64,000 bases of DNA from an uncultured Collinsella sp. (GTDB taxonomy: Bacteria > Actinomycetota > Coriobacteriia > Coriobacteriales > Coriobacteriaceae), in assembly GCA_902491565.1 (NCBI GenBank), contig CABUIE010000009.1:18533-82532 (forward strand), read 5' to 3'. Positions 43,578 to 51,666 of the stretch are shown in pieces. The notes beneath the pieces are model-generated. The model had not been told where the DNA came from. It worked only from the letters and a program-made list of their open reading frames with translations, and did not search any database. Position numbers and translations under genes: made by a program. Each line of letters begins with the position of its first letter. The stretch's first letter is position 1.

Positions 43578-44360
43578 ATGGATAAGCGAGATCTTGAGCA
43601 GTTGCTGAGCGATGTTGCCGGCGGAGCAGTCACCCCGGCAGTCGCCCTCACGCGCCTCCAGACGGTGCCAACCGCCGATCTGGGTTTTGCGCAGCTCGAT
43701 CTTTCGCGCGGGGTGCGCCAGGGAGCCGGCGAGGTTGTCTACGGCGCCGGTAAAACCGCCGAGCAGATTGCCGCCATTATCGAAGCGCTGCACGATGCCG
43801 GCCAGGAGCGCATCCTGGTCACGCGCCTGGACGCCGAAAAGGCAGACCGCACCTCGGAGCTCCTCGACAACGGCATCGACCTGGGATATGTCCCGGACGC
43901 ACAGCTCGCCCTCGTGGGAGGCAAGCCCTCCCCTACCGGCAACGGACGCATCGTCGTCGCCTGCGCCGGCACGAGCGACCTGCCCGTCGCCGAGGAAGCC
44001 GCATTGACGGCCGAGTTCTATGGCAACGAGGTCGACCGCCTCTACGACGTGGGTGTCGCCGGCCTGCACCGTCTGCTCGCGCATGCCGAGGAGCTTGCCC
44101 AGGCACAGGTGGTCATCGCCATTGCCGGCATGGAGGGCGCACTGGCGAGCGTTGTCGGCGGCCTGGTGAGCTGTCCGGTCATCGCCGTTCCCACCAGCGT
44201 GGGTTACGGCGCGAGCTTTGGTGGTGTAGCCGCGCTACTCGCCATGCTCAACTCCTGCGCCAGCGGCGTTTCGGTCGTCAATATCGACAACGGCTTTGGT
44301 GCCGCATACCAGGCAAGTCTTATCAATCATCTGAGCGCCGGCACACCCCGCGCCCGCTAA
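43578..44360 (+). CDS. larB: Pyridinium-3,5-biscarboxylic acid mononucleotide synthase LarB
   Basis: Enzyme of 260 aa for the nickel-pincer cofactor of lactate racemase. LarB carboxylates nicotinic acid adenine dinucleotide and cleaves it to the mononucleotide. The C-terminal half is a PurE-like carboxylase fold (RIVVACAGTSDLPVAEEAALTA, VAIAGMEGALASVVGGLV, PVIAVPTSVGYG). The ATG at 43578 has the site GAAGGG. It is the first gene of larB-larC-tetR, under the inverted-repeat operator at 43501-43532. Confidence 0.92.
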   Translation: MDKRDLEQLLSDVAGGAVTPAVALTRLQTVPTADLGFAQLDLSRGVRQGAGEVVYGAGKTAEQIAAIIEALHDAGQERILVTRLDAEKADRTSELLDNGIDLGYVPDAQLALVGGKPSPTGNGRIVVACAGTSDLPVAEEAALTAEFYGNEVDRLYDVGVAGLHRLLAHAEELAQAQVVIAIAGMEGALASVVGGLVSCPVIAVPTSVGYGASFGGVAALLAMLNSCASGVSVVNIDNGFGAAYQASLINHLSAGTPRAR

Positions 44361-44370
44361 GGAGCATTCC

Positions 44371-45306
44371 ATGTCCAACCATCAGCATACGCTTATCATC
44401 GACGGCACCTCGGGCATCAGCGGCGATATGACCGTCGCGGCCCTGCTCGACCTGGGCGCCAGCGAGGAGCATCTGCACGAGCAGCTCGCCACGCTGCCGG
44501 TCGACGGCTTTTCGATTGCCGTGACGCGCGTAAACAAGCACGGCATCGACGCCTGCGATTTCGATGTCCAGCTTGCAGAGGAGCTCGAGAACCACGATCA
44601 CGATATGGCCTGGCTCTACGGCAACGAAGCAGCTGTCGAGCACACGCACGAGCACGAGCACGGGCATGAGCATGAGCATCACCATCATGATCATGGCGGG
44701 CACGAACACGAGCACTGCCATGAGCACGACCATGAGGGCCACGCCCATGAGCACGAAGATCATCACCACACCCACCACCATCACCACCGTTCTTTGGCGG
44801 ATGTCGCCGCCATCATCGATGGCTCGCAGTTAAGCGATGGCGCCAAGCGCCGCGCGCTCGCCATCTTTACCGCGCTCGCCGCCGCCGAGGCCAAGGCCCA
44901 CGGCAAAACGCCCGAGACCGTCATGTTCCACGAGGTAGGCGCCATCGACTCCATCGTCGACATCTGCTCGGTCGCCATCTGTCTCGATGACCTGGGTATC
45001 GAGGACATTGTCGTCGAGTCGCTCTCCGAGGGTCACGGCACCATCCACTGTGCCCACGGCCTTATGCCCATCCCGGTGCCCGCCGTCGTCAACCTATGCC
45101 AGGCAGGCAATATCGCCCTCACGCCCGCACCGGTCGCCGGCGAGCTCGTGACGCCCACGGGCGCCGCCATCGTCGCCGCACTGCGCACGTCCGAGCACCT
45201 ACCGGCCCGCTACCGCATCGAGGCCGTCGGCTACGGCGCCGGTAAGCGCCCCTACGAGGGTTGCTCCGGCACGCTCCGTTGTCTGCTCGTTCACGTGGAT
45301 GCATAG
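44371..45306 (+). CDS. larC: LarC nickel insertion protein, N-terminal (LarC1) part only, with long His-rich insert
   Basis: Protein of 311 aa, 10 nt after larB. It matches the N-terminal LarC1 part of the nickel insertion protein: LIIDGTSGISGDMTVAALL at the start, then FHEVGAIDSIVDICSVAICL, HCAHGLMPIPVPAV and ELVTPTGAAIVAAL. Residues about 74-140 are an extreme His/Glu insert (more than 30 His) that would bind nickel. The protein stops after GTLRCLLVHVDA where full LarC continues into the LarC2 domain, which binds CTP. In some bacteria the two parts are joined by a programmed frameshift. Here the tetR gene begins 2 nt later and no LarC2 frame is visible, so LarC2 is lost, encoded elsewhere, or replaced. 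Confidence 0.88.
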   Translation: MSNHQHTLIIDGTSGISGDMTVAALLDLGASEEHLHEQLATLPVDGFSIAVTRVNKHGIDACDFDVQLAEELENHDHDMAWLYGNEAAVEHTHEHEHGHEHEHHHHDHGGHEHEHCHEHDHEGHAHEHEDHHHTHHHHHRSLADVAAIIDGSQLSDGAKRRALAIFTALAAAEAKAHGKTPETVMFHEVGAIDSIVDICSVAICLDDLGIEDIVVESLSEGHGTIHCAHGLMPIPVPAVVNLCQAGNIALTPAPVAGELVTPTGAAIVAALRTSEHLPARYRIEAVGYGAGKRPYEGCSGTLRCLLVHVDA

Positions 45307-45308
45307 CC

Positions 45309-45848
45309 ATGGATGCCCGCAAAGAAAAAAGCCGCGCTGCCATCGTTGCGGCGTTCTCCGAGCTGCTACGCGAAGTGGACTACGGCAAGATTACCGTCGG
45401 CGACATCATCGCGCGCGCTCACGTAGGCCGCGCGACATTCTACGGCCTCTTTAAGAGCAAAGACGACCTACTGTCCGAGCTCGTGAGCGACATCTGTACC
45501 CACGCCCTCGACGACGATGGCACACCGCTCGACGACCCACTCGTGCAGGTCGAGCATATCCTCAACAACCTCTGGGAGCGCCGCCAGGGCGTTCGAGCCC
45601 TCGTAGCCGGCGCCGGCTCCCGCGTCTTCGCCGACTGCTTACGCAAGACCATCATGTCACGAGCAGCCGAAACCGTCCCCGCCGACTCCACAGGCCCCGC
45701 TGGCACCATGGACCGCAGTTTCTTACTACACCACATAGCCTCAAGCTTCGTAGGAATGGTCCAATGGTGGGCCTGGCACAACTTCGAAGCCCCAAAAGAG
45801 GACGTAGCCAAAGACTACCTCTCAGCCATCAAGCCCCTCTTCAACTAA
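45309..45848 (+). CDS. TetR/AcrR family transcriptional regulator
   Basis: Regulator of 179 aa. The N-terminal helix-turn-helix is typical (IVAAFSELLREVDYGKITVGDIIARAHVGRATFYGLFKSKDDLL). The C-terminal ligand domain is alpha-helical, with tryptophans (FVGMVQWWAWHNFEAP). It starts 2 nt after larC, so it belongs to the larB-larC unit and may control it through the operator at 43501. The ligand is not known. The gene ends before a 306-bp intergenic region with the E1 element. Confidence 0.88.
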   Translation: MDARKEKSRAAIVAAFSELLREVDYGKITVGDIIARAHVGRATFYGLFKSKDDLLSELVSDICTHALDDDGTPLDDPLVQVEHILNNLWERRQGVRALVAGAGSRVFADCLRKTIMSRAAETVPADSTGPAGTMDRSFLLHHIASSFVGMVQWWAWHNFEAPKEDVAKDYLSAIKPLFN

Positions 45849-46003
45849 GTAAGAAGCTCATCCCAAAGCATCGCCCCAACCCAGGCCGCCACGCACCCCA
45901 AAGTGTCACTCGCACCTCAAAGCGCCTAACAACAAAGTGCCCACCACATCCAAATTCAGATATATATGTTGGTTGCTTGTTCGAACACAACTGGATTCCC
46001 GCA

Positions 46004-46130
46004 GGGTCCGGCATAGGTTAACTTTTCGCCGCACTCCGCAGGACGCAAGAAGCTCCCGCCGCACGAAGTGCGCAGCGAGAGCTTCTTGCATGTCCGAGGA
46101 CGCGGCGAAAAGTTAACCTATGCCGGACCC
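46004..46130. repeat. Family E nested hairpin element, copy 1 (3' of the glpF-like gene)
   Basis: A perfect 29-bp outer stem (46004-46032 with 46102-46130). Inside: ACTCCGCA (46033-46040), GGAC (46041-46044), stem GCAAGAAGCTC / GAGCTTCTTGC (45-55 and 79-89 of the 46000 block), apical GCAC-GAA-GTGC, then AT, GTCC (46092-46095) and GAGGAC (46096-46101). It starts 24 nt past the glpF-like stop on the minus strand. Copy 2 at 48445-48571 shares the ACTCCGCA, GNAC/GTNC, GAA and GAGGAC parts, but not the stem bases. The rest of 45849-46154 shows no gene. Confidence 0.9.
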
Positions 46131-46154
46131 GGGCGTTATATCAATTGTCTTGGA

Positions 46155-46886
46155 CTAGAACATGCCCAAGAAACCATGCACAAACAGTGCGGCCAGAGCG
46201 GCACCGATAAACGGTGCGATGCCAGGAACAAGCAGGCCGTACTTCCAGTTGTTGTCAGCCTTGTTCTTAATCGGCAGCACCTGATAGGCCATGCGAGGAC
46301 CAAGGTCACGAGCCTGGTTCATGGCGAAGCCGGTGATGCCGCCCATGCCCATGCCAACAGCCCAAACGATCAGACCGACGCAGATAGCGAGCATCAAAAC
46401 GTTCTCGCCGGCACGGCTAGCGGTAGCCAGGATGGCGCTGATGAACACAAAGGTGCAGATAGCCTCGCAGAAGAAGTTGCGGGCATAGTTGGTGCCCTCG
46501 GTGGTGGGGTTGGTCGAGAAGATGTTGCGCTGGGCAATAGGGTCGACGACGCCGTCGGAAGCCTTGAACTCATCGGCATACATCAACCACGCGATCACGG
46601 CGCCCACAAAGCCGCCGAGCATATCGGCAATCATGAAGGGGATGCAGCTGCTCCACGGCACCAGGCCCACGATGCACTGGGCAAGCACCATGGCGGGGTT
46701 CATGCACACGGCGCCGCCAAAGATAAACAAGGCGACCGAGATGCCAAAAGACCAGGTGGTGATGGCAAACATGTGGCCGGAGCCCTGATACTTGGTGCCC
46801 TTAAGCACGGTATCGCAGTGCACGCCCACGCCAAAGATGATCATGAGGGCCGTTGCGCCGAATTCGCAGAGGAGTTTGGTAAGCAT
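46155..46886 (-). CDS. GlpF-type aquaglyceroporin, LarD-like lactic acid channel candidate
   Basis: Membrane channel of 243 aa with six helices and two half-helices of the MIP family. The first NPA box is N63-P64-A65. The second box, normally NPA, reads N190-Q191-A192 in FAMNQARDLGPR, so one pore residue differs. It follows larA by 49 nt on the same strand. In lactate racemase operons a GlpF paralogue (LarD) carries lactic acid across the membrane, so the same job is likely here. Glycerol transport is the alternative; no glpK or glpD is adjacent. Family E copy 1 lies just past the stop. Confidence 0.85.
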   Translation of the reverse strand: MLTKLLCEFGATALMIIFGVGVHCDTVLKGTKYQGSGHMFAITTWSFGISVALFIFGGAVCMNPAMVLAQCIVGLVPWSSCIPFMIADMLGGFVGAVIAWLMYADEFKASDGVVDPIAQRNIFSTNPTTEGTNYARNFFCEAICTFVFISAILATASRAGENVLMLAICVGLIVWAVGMGMGGITGFAMNQARDLGPRMAYQVLPIKNKADNNWKYGLLVPGIAPFIGAALAALFVHGFLGMF

Positions 46887-46935
46887 AAAACCTTATCTTT
46901 CTTGTCGGTTATAAACGATTCGTTTAGGCCGCGTA

Positions 46936-48237
46936 CTAGTGCTGTGCGACGACAACGCCCAGGCCATCGGGAATGACGGCCACCTTGGCATCGGCACCCT
47001 TCATCTCAAAGGCGAGCTTGAGCGCCTCATCGAGGGTGTTGACCGGCGTCATGTGCATATCCTTGATCATCTGGTGATCGCACAGGTCGGTGACCATGAT
47101 CACAGGGTGATGCGCCAGGATGCGGGCAAAGATCTGGCTCGTCCACTGGTCGGGCAGGGTCTCGTCCTTAGGACGGTCGATGCAGGCACGCTCAAACTCC
47201 GCCGGATCGTTGTCGGCGATGTTGTGATAGAAGCCCTCGCCACCGTGACCGTCGGCACAGCCGGCGACGTCGATGATCACGCCGCCCTCGGGAAGCGTAG
47301 CCTCGGCAGAGCACATGCCCTTCACGGCCTGATAGATGTTCTGGTCGAGCGGGTAGCCGCCGTTGGTGGTGATGGCAATCTCGCACTCGACGGGCTCAAC
47401 ACCGGCAAGGCTCTTCACGAACTCGCAGCCAGCCTCGTGCGCCTTGTGGATGTCGCCGGCAAAGGAGCCGATGACCTCGTGCTTGCCGTTGAGCACCACG
47501 TTGAGCACAAAGGCAAGGTGAGCCATCTCGGCAGCGGCAAACATGTCCTCGCTCACGTGGTTGTGGCACAGGTTGCCGGCACGCGAATGGGAATCGTTCA
47601 CAAACTGACCATTGTGGTTGTACATGATGGTCTTGTAGCTGGCGATGCCAGGCAGGACGGACTTGCGGCTACCAGAGAAACCGGCAAAGAAGTGCGGCTC
47701 AATAAAGCCCTCGGCAAGCAGCAGATCGCAATCGGCAGCAATCTTGTTGATGATGCACTCGCCACCAGAAGGCAGGGTGCCGATCTTTTTCATCATGCTG
47801 TCGTCAGTCGCGACGTGCATAACGATTTCCTCGTTGGCAACGATCTCCTCGCCGTACTTGTTGACGAGCTCCTCGTGCGTCGACGGACGATGCATACCCG
47901 TAGCAACCAAAATACGCACGCGAGCCTCGGGCGCAGCGGAATGGATGTGATGCAGCAGAATAGGCATCGTCACACGCGAGGGAACGGGGCGCGTATGATC
48001 GGAGCTAATAATGACGATATCCTTCTTGCCAGCACAAAGCTCCTCGAGCGAAGGCGAACCATAAGGGTTGGCAAGCGACTCCTCTACCAGCTCTTCCTGC
48101 GATTTTGTAGTCTTAAACTCGTTTTGATGACCTTCCATCACACCCGCGAAGTTCTTATCCTCGAGCTCCAGATGCAACGTCTTGTGGTCAAACGGCAGTT
48201 CACATTCAAACAATGACGAGCGCCCTCTTCCTTTCAT
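46936..48237 (-). CDS. larA: Nickel-dependent lactate racemase LarA
   Basis: Enzyme of up to 433 aa that interconverts D- and L-lactate with a nickel-pincer nucleotide. The match to LarA is strong over the whole length: IISSDHTRPVPS, ATGMHRPSTHEELVNKYGE, the cofactor-binding lysine region GSRKSVLPGIASYKTIM, NGGYPLDQNIYQAVKGM, and GHGGEGFYHN. The catalytic His residues appear conserved. The ATG at 48237 has no ribosome site, whereas an in-frame TTG at 48213 has AGGAAGAGG about ten bases upstream and fits the family N-terminus better, so the start is uncertain. It is the first gene of the pair with the glpF-like channel. The cofactor enzymes LarB and LarC1 are 1.6-4.7 kb away on the other strand. 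LarE is not in the window. Confidence 0.93.
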   Translation of the reverse strand: MKGRGRSSLFECELPFDHKTLHLELEDKNFAGVMEGHQNEFKTTKSQEELVEESLANPYGSPSLEELCAGKKDIVIISSDHTRPVPSRVTMPILLHHIHSAAPEARVRILVATGMHRPSTHEELVNKYGEEIVANEEIVMHVATDDSMMKKIGTLPSGGECIINKIAADCDLLLAEGFIEPHFFAGFSGSRKSVLPGIASYKTIMYNHNGQFVNDSHSRAGNLCHNHVSEDMFAAAEMAHLAFVLNVVLNGKHEVIGSFAGDIHKAHEAGCEFVKSLAGVEPVECEIAITTNGGYPLDQNIYQAVKGMCSAEATLPEGGVIIDVAGCADGHGGEGFYHNIADNDPAEFERACIDRPKDETLPDQWTSQIFARILAHHPVIMVTDLCDHQMIKDMHMTPVNTLDEALKLAFEMKGADAKVAVIPDGLGVVVAQH

Positions 48238-48444
48238 CTAACACACTAGATAAACCGTTGGAAGGATACGCCGCTCACCGAAAAACACCACCGTCCACCG
48301 ACTCATTAACACAACGTTCATATTTGACCCACAACAAAACGGACGCGACCTCAAACGGGACCGCGGCCGTCACAGCTGTAAGGTGCGAAGCGCCCAATGC
48401 ATCATTCTTCTCCTCAGCTTTAATCCCTGAAGATCGAGGACGAA

Positions 48445-48571
48445 GGGACCCGACGGGTTTCCCTCTGAATGCACTCCGCAGCACGAAGCCCCCTTATCCG
48501 CAGCTCCGAAGGAGCAGGATAAGGGGGCTTCAAGTGCGAGGACGCATTCAGAGGGAAACCCATCGGGTCCC
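48445..48571. repeat. Family E nested hairpin element, copy 2 (3' of ppc, upstream of larA)
   Basis: An outer 28-bp stem with one mismatch (48445-48472 with 48544-48571). Inside: ACTCCGCA (48473-48480), GCAC (48481-48484), a 15-bp stem (48485-48499 with 48517-48531), apical GCTCC-GAA-GGAGC, then AA, GTGC (48534-48537) and GAGGAC (48538-48543). The architecture is identical to copy 1, but the stem sequences differ almost completely. It lies 23 nt past the ppc stop; the rest of the 48238-48594 gap holds the larA promoter region and no gene. Confidence 0.9.
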
Positions 48572-48594
48572 GGTGAGAGCCACAGGGCTATCGA

Positions 48595-51420
48595 TTACCC
48601 CGTGTTCTGCAATCCTGCCGAGACGCCGGTCACAGTCGAAAGAATCAGGCTCATGTACTCGGCCTTCTTCTCCTCGGCCATCTCGTCCTGGTTCATACGC
48701 ACCTCGCGAAGGGCGCGGACCTGGGCGATGGACAGGGCGTCGACGTAGGGGTTGCGCACGCGGACGGCGCAGCCGAGCACGCGACGGCGCTGCAGCGGCC
48801 ACTCGTCACCGACGATGGCAAGGACCCACTTACGCGTGAGCTGCATCTCGGTAAAGACCTTCTCGGACAGATCCTGGCGGTCGCCCAGGTGCAGATACAT
48901 CTTGGCGATGCGCTGGTCGGTCTTGGCGATCGACATCTCGATGTTGTCGATAAAGGTGCGGAAGAACGGCCACTCCTGGTAGGCAGCCTTGAGCTGGTCA
49001 AGATCGCCAAGCTGCTCGCAGGCGGTGCCCAGACCGTACCAAGCGGCCAGGTTAATGCGCGCCTGGCTCCAGCTGAAGATCCACGGAATGGTACGCAGGT
49101 CGTCGAGTGACTTCGCACCCAGACCGCGCTTGGCCGGACGCGAGCCGATCGGCAGCAGACCGACCTCGGTCAGCGGCGTCACGGTCGAGAACCACGGTGT
49201 AAAGTCCTCGGTGTTCAGCAGGTCCAGATAGCGCTCGTGGCTTGCGGTGTTGAGCTTCTCGGCCATATCCCAGAACTTCTGCGTGGTCTCGGTGTTGGTC
49301 TTCTCGACACTCGGGGCCGACTGCAAAAGCGTTGCGGCAGCAACGGACTCAACATGGCGCTGAGCCAGCGTGCGGTTGCCGTAACGGGCAAAGATGACCT
49401 CGCCCTGCTCGGTGAGCTTAAAGAAGCAGTTGACCGAACCCTTGGGCTGCGCCAGCACGGCCTTGTTGGCCGGGCCGCCACCACGGCCCACGGCACCGCC
49501 GCGACCGTGCATGAGCACCAGGTCGATATCGTTCTTCTCGGCCCACTTGGCGATGCGCTCCTGCGCGGAGTGCAGCGCGAGCATGGCCGTGGTAGGACCG
49601 GCGTCCTTGGAGGAGTCGGAATAGCCCAGCATGACCTCCATGCGGCGGTTGGTCTGGGCAAGGCGCTTTTGCACCACGGGCAGCGTAAGCATCTGGTCGA
49701 GCACGTCGATGCAGCCCTCGAGGTCCTCGAGCTGCTCGAACAGCGGGATCACGTCGAGCTCGGGGACATCCTCCTCGTGTGCAAAGGACAGGTGGGCAAG
49801 CTCAAAGACGTCGGCCACATGCTGGGCGCTCTTGGTGAACGAGATGATGTAGCGGTGCGCCATCTTCTTGCCGTAGCGCTTTTGGATGGAGCCGATAGCG
49901 CGGAAGGTATCGATGACCTCGCGCGTCATGGGCTGCAGGTCGCCATGGATACCGTTCTCGTGGATATCCTTGAGGGCGCGGGCGTGCACCACGGAGTGCT
50001 GACGGAACTCCATCTCGACCATATGGAAGCCGAAGGACTCGACCTGCCAGATGATGGTTTGGACCGGACCGTAGGCGGCACGGACGGCACCGCAGGCAGC
50101 AAGCGAACGCTGGACGACGCGCAGGTCATCCAGGAACTCGTCGGCGCTGTGGTACATGGTGTCGGTGATGCGGCGCACGGTGGCGTTCAGGCGGTCGGCC
50201 ATGACGAGCATGACGGCGCGATGCGGCTCGTGCTCGGAGATCAGCTCGGCGCGGGCCGTGTACCGAGGGCTCATCTCGACCTGATGGTTCCACAGGTTAA
50301 TGAGCTCGGCCGACGGCTTGCTGTAGGTAGCCTCGAGCGTGAGGTTGCGGCCGATGTGGCGGCACTTGTCCTCGAGCTTGAGCACCATGTGCGTAAAGTA
50401 CTTGGCGGCGACCTCACGGCTCACCTTGGCGGTGACGTTGGGGTTACCGTCGCGGTCGGAACCGATCCAGCTGCCGGGATGGAAGAACGCCGGGCACAGC
50501 GGCGGCACAGTACCGGCCTTGTCGCCCAGCACCCAATCGTCAAAACGACGATAGATAACGGGGATAACGTCGAACAGCGTGTTATCGAAGATGTCGATGA
50601 TGGTATCGGCTTCCTCGACCGGCGTGGGCTTCTTGAGCGCGATGGGGCTCGTACGCACCAGGGCGTCGATCTCCTGCAGCATATGGCGCTCGTTCTCCAC
50701 CAGGTCGGAGCCGCCCAGACGCGGACGCTCCTCCAGCAGGTTGGAGATACGGCGGATCTTGCCCTCGACGGCCTTACGACGGGCCTCGGTGGGATGTGCG
50801 GTAAAGACAGGGTGGAACTCGAGCTTGTCGAGCAGCTCGTTGGCACCCTCGACACCCAGCTCATTCACCAGCTGGTGATAGGCAACGGTAAGCTCGTTGG
50901 CAGGATCGACCTCGGTATCGGTCGACGCACCGGCCTCGCGCTCGCGCAGCTGCGCCACACGGTAGTTCTCCTCCGACAGGTTTGCCAGATGGAAAAAGCT
51001 CGTAAAGGCGCGGACAATGACCTGCTGCTTATCGAGCGGCAGGCTGTCGATCAAATCGACGACCTCACGAAATGCCACGGCAGTGGGCTCGTCGGCGGTG
51101 GGCACGCCCTGCTCGTCGACGGCTTCGTCGGCAGCGCAGGTACCGGGGTTGCCGGCATTGACCACAATCTCGGCTGTCAAAATCTTGTCGAACAGGTCCG
51201 CGATCTCGGGATCATACTCGCTAAGCACACGGCGCTCCAGGCGCAAGAACAGCGCCAGATTGTCGCGCAGCTCCTCGGGGATCTCGATCTCGGCGAGACG
51301 CTCCCTGGACTCGGCATTCGAGCCGATTCGGTTAACGAGGCGGTTGACCACGGCAGCGACGCGCGCCGCGGCTTCGGGTACAGACTGGTTGCTTAGGTTC
51401 TCAGCCACGTTTCCTCCCAT
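48595..51420 (-). CDS. ppc: Phosphoenolpyruvate carboxylase
   Basis: Anaplerotic enzyme of 941 aa that adds bicarbonate to phosphoenolpyruvate to give oxaloacetate. Active-site signatures are intact: FTAHPTEARRK with the catalytic histidine, GSDRDGNPNVT, LGYSDSSKDAG, MHGRGGAVGRGGGP, and the C-terminal ending QNTG. The length is close to the bacterial norm of about 880-960. Two possible starts exist: the ATG at 51420, whose GGAGG site is very close, and an in-frame GTG at 51408, whose GGAGG site is better spaced. The gene is monocistronic. E2 lies past its stop. Confidence 0.96.
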   Translation of the reverse strand: MGGNVAENLSNQSVPEAAARVAAVVNRLVNRIGSNAESRERLAEIEIPEELRDNLALFLRLERRVLSEYDPEIADLFDKILTAEIVVNAGNPGTCAADEAVDEQGVPTADEPTAVAFREVVDLIDSLPLDKQQVIVRAFTSFFHLANLSEENYRVAQLREREAGASTDTEVDPANELTVAYHQLVNELGVEGANELLDKLEFHPVFTAHPTEARRKAVEGKIRRISNLLEERPRLGGSDLVENERHMLQEIDALVRTSPIALKKPTPVEEADTIIDIFDNTLFDVIPVIYRRFDDWVLGDKAGTVPPLCPAFFHPGSWIGSDRDGNPNVTAKVSREVAAKYFTHMVLKLEDKCRHIGRNLTLEATYSKPSAELINLWNHQVEMSPRYTARAELISEHEPHRAVMLVMADRLNATVRRITDTMYHSADEFLDDLRVVQRSLAACGAVRAAYGPVQTIIWQVESFGFHMVEMEFRQHSVVHARALKDIHENGIHGDLQPMTREVIDTFRAIGSIQKRYGKKMAHRYIISFTKSAQHVADVFELAHLSFAHEEDVPELDVIPLFEQLEDLEGCIDVLDQMLTLPVVQKRLAQTNRRMEVMLGYSDSSKDAGPTTAMLALHSAQERIAKWAEKNDIDLVLMHGRGGAVGRGGGPANKAVLAQPKGSVNCFFKLTEQGEVIFARYGNRTLAQRHVESVAAATLLQSAPSVEKTNTETTQKFWDMAEKLNTASHERYLDLLNTEDFTPWFSTVTPLTEVGLLPIGSRPAKRGLGAKSLDDLRTIPWIFSWSQARINLAAWYGLGTACEQLGDLDQLKAAYQEWPFFRTFIDNIEMSIAKTDQRIAKMYLHLGDRQDLSEKVFTEMQLTRKWVLAIVGDEWPLQRRRVLGCAVRVRNPYVDALSIAQVRALREVRMNQDEMAEEKKAEYMSLILSTVTGVSAGLQNTG

Positions 51421-51572
51421 TCCTCCTTCTATGCACGTAACATGCGGTATTCATTATAGGCGCTTGAGAAATACTTTCGACACTGATTGCGCTTTACCAC
51501 ACAAAAGTATTTTCTGCATTGCAAAGGTTTTTGCCCTAAATGGTCGTATTTCTCGGTGGGCGGCATACGTAA

Positions 51573-51608
51573 ACGGGGGCATTCCGCATAAAAGCGAAAC
51601 ACCCCCGT
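51573..51608 (-). terminator. Terminator of hisS
   Basis: Stem ACGGGGG / CCCCCGT extended inward by an imperfect GTTTCGC / GCGGAAT helix, 59 nt past the hisS stop on the minus strand. The T-tract (TTTACG) is weak. Confidence 0.65.
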
Positions 51609-51666
51609 AACAATCGCTCGTCGCGAGCGGGACATGTTAGCGGGTCCGCAGCTCAAAAATCATGCG

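Noticed and set aside
49237..51396. 719-aa plus-strand reading frame opposite ppc
   Set aside because: Antisense shadow of a complete PEP carboxylase gene.
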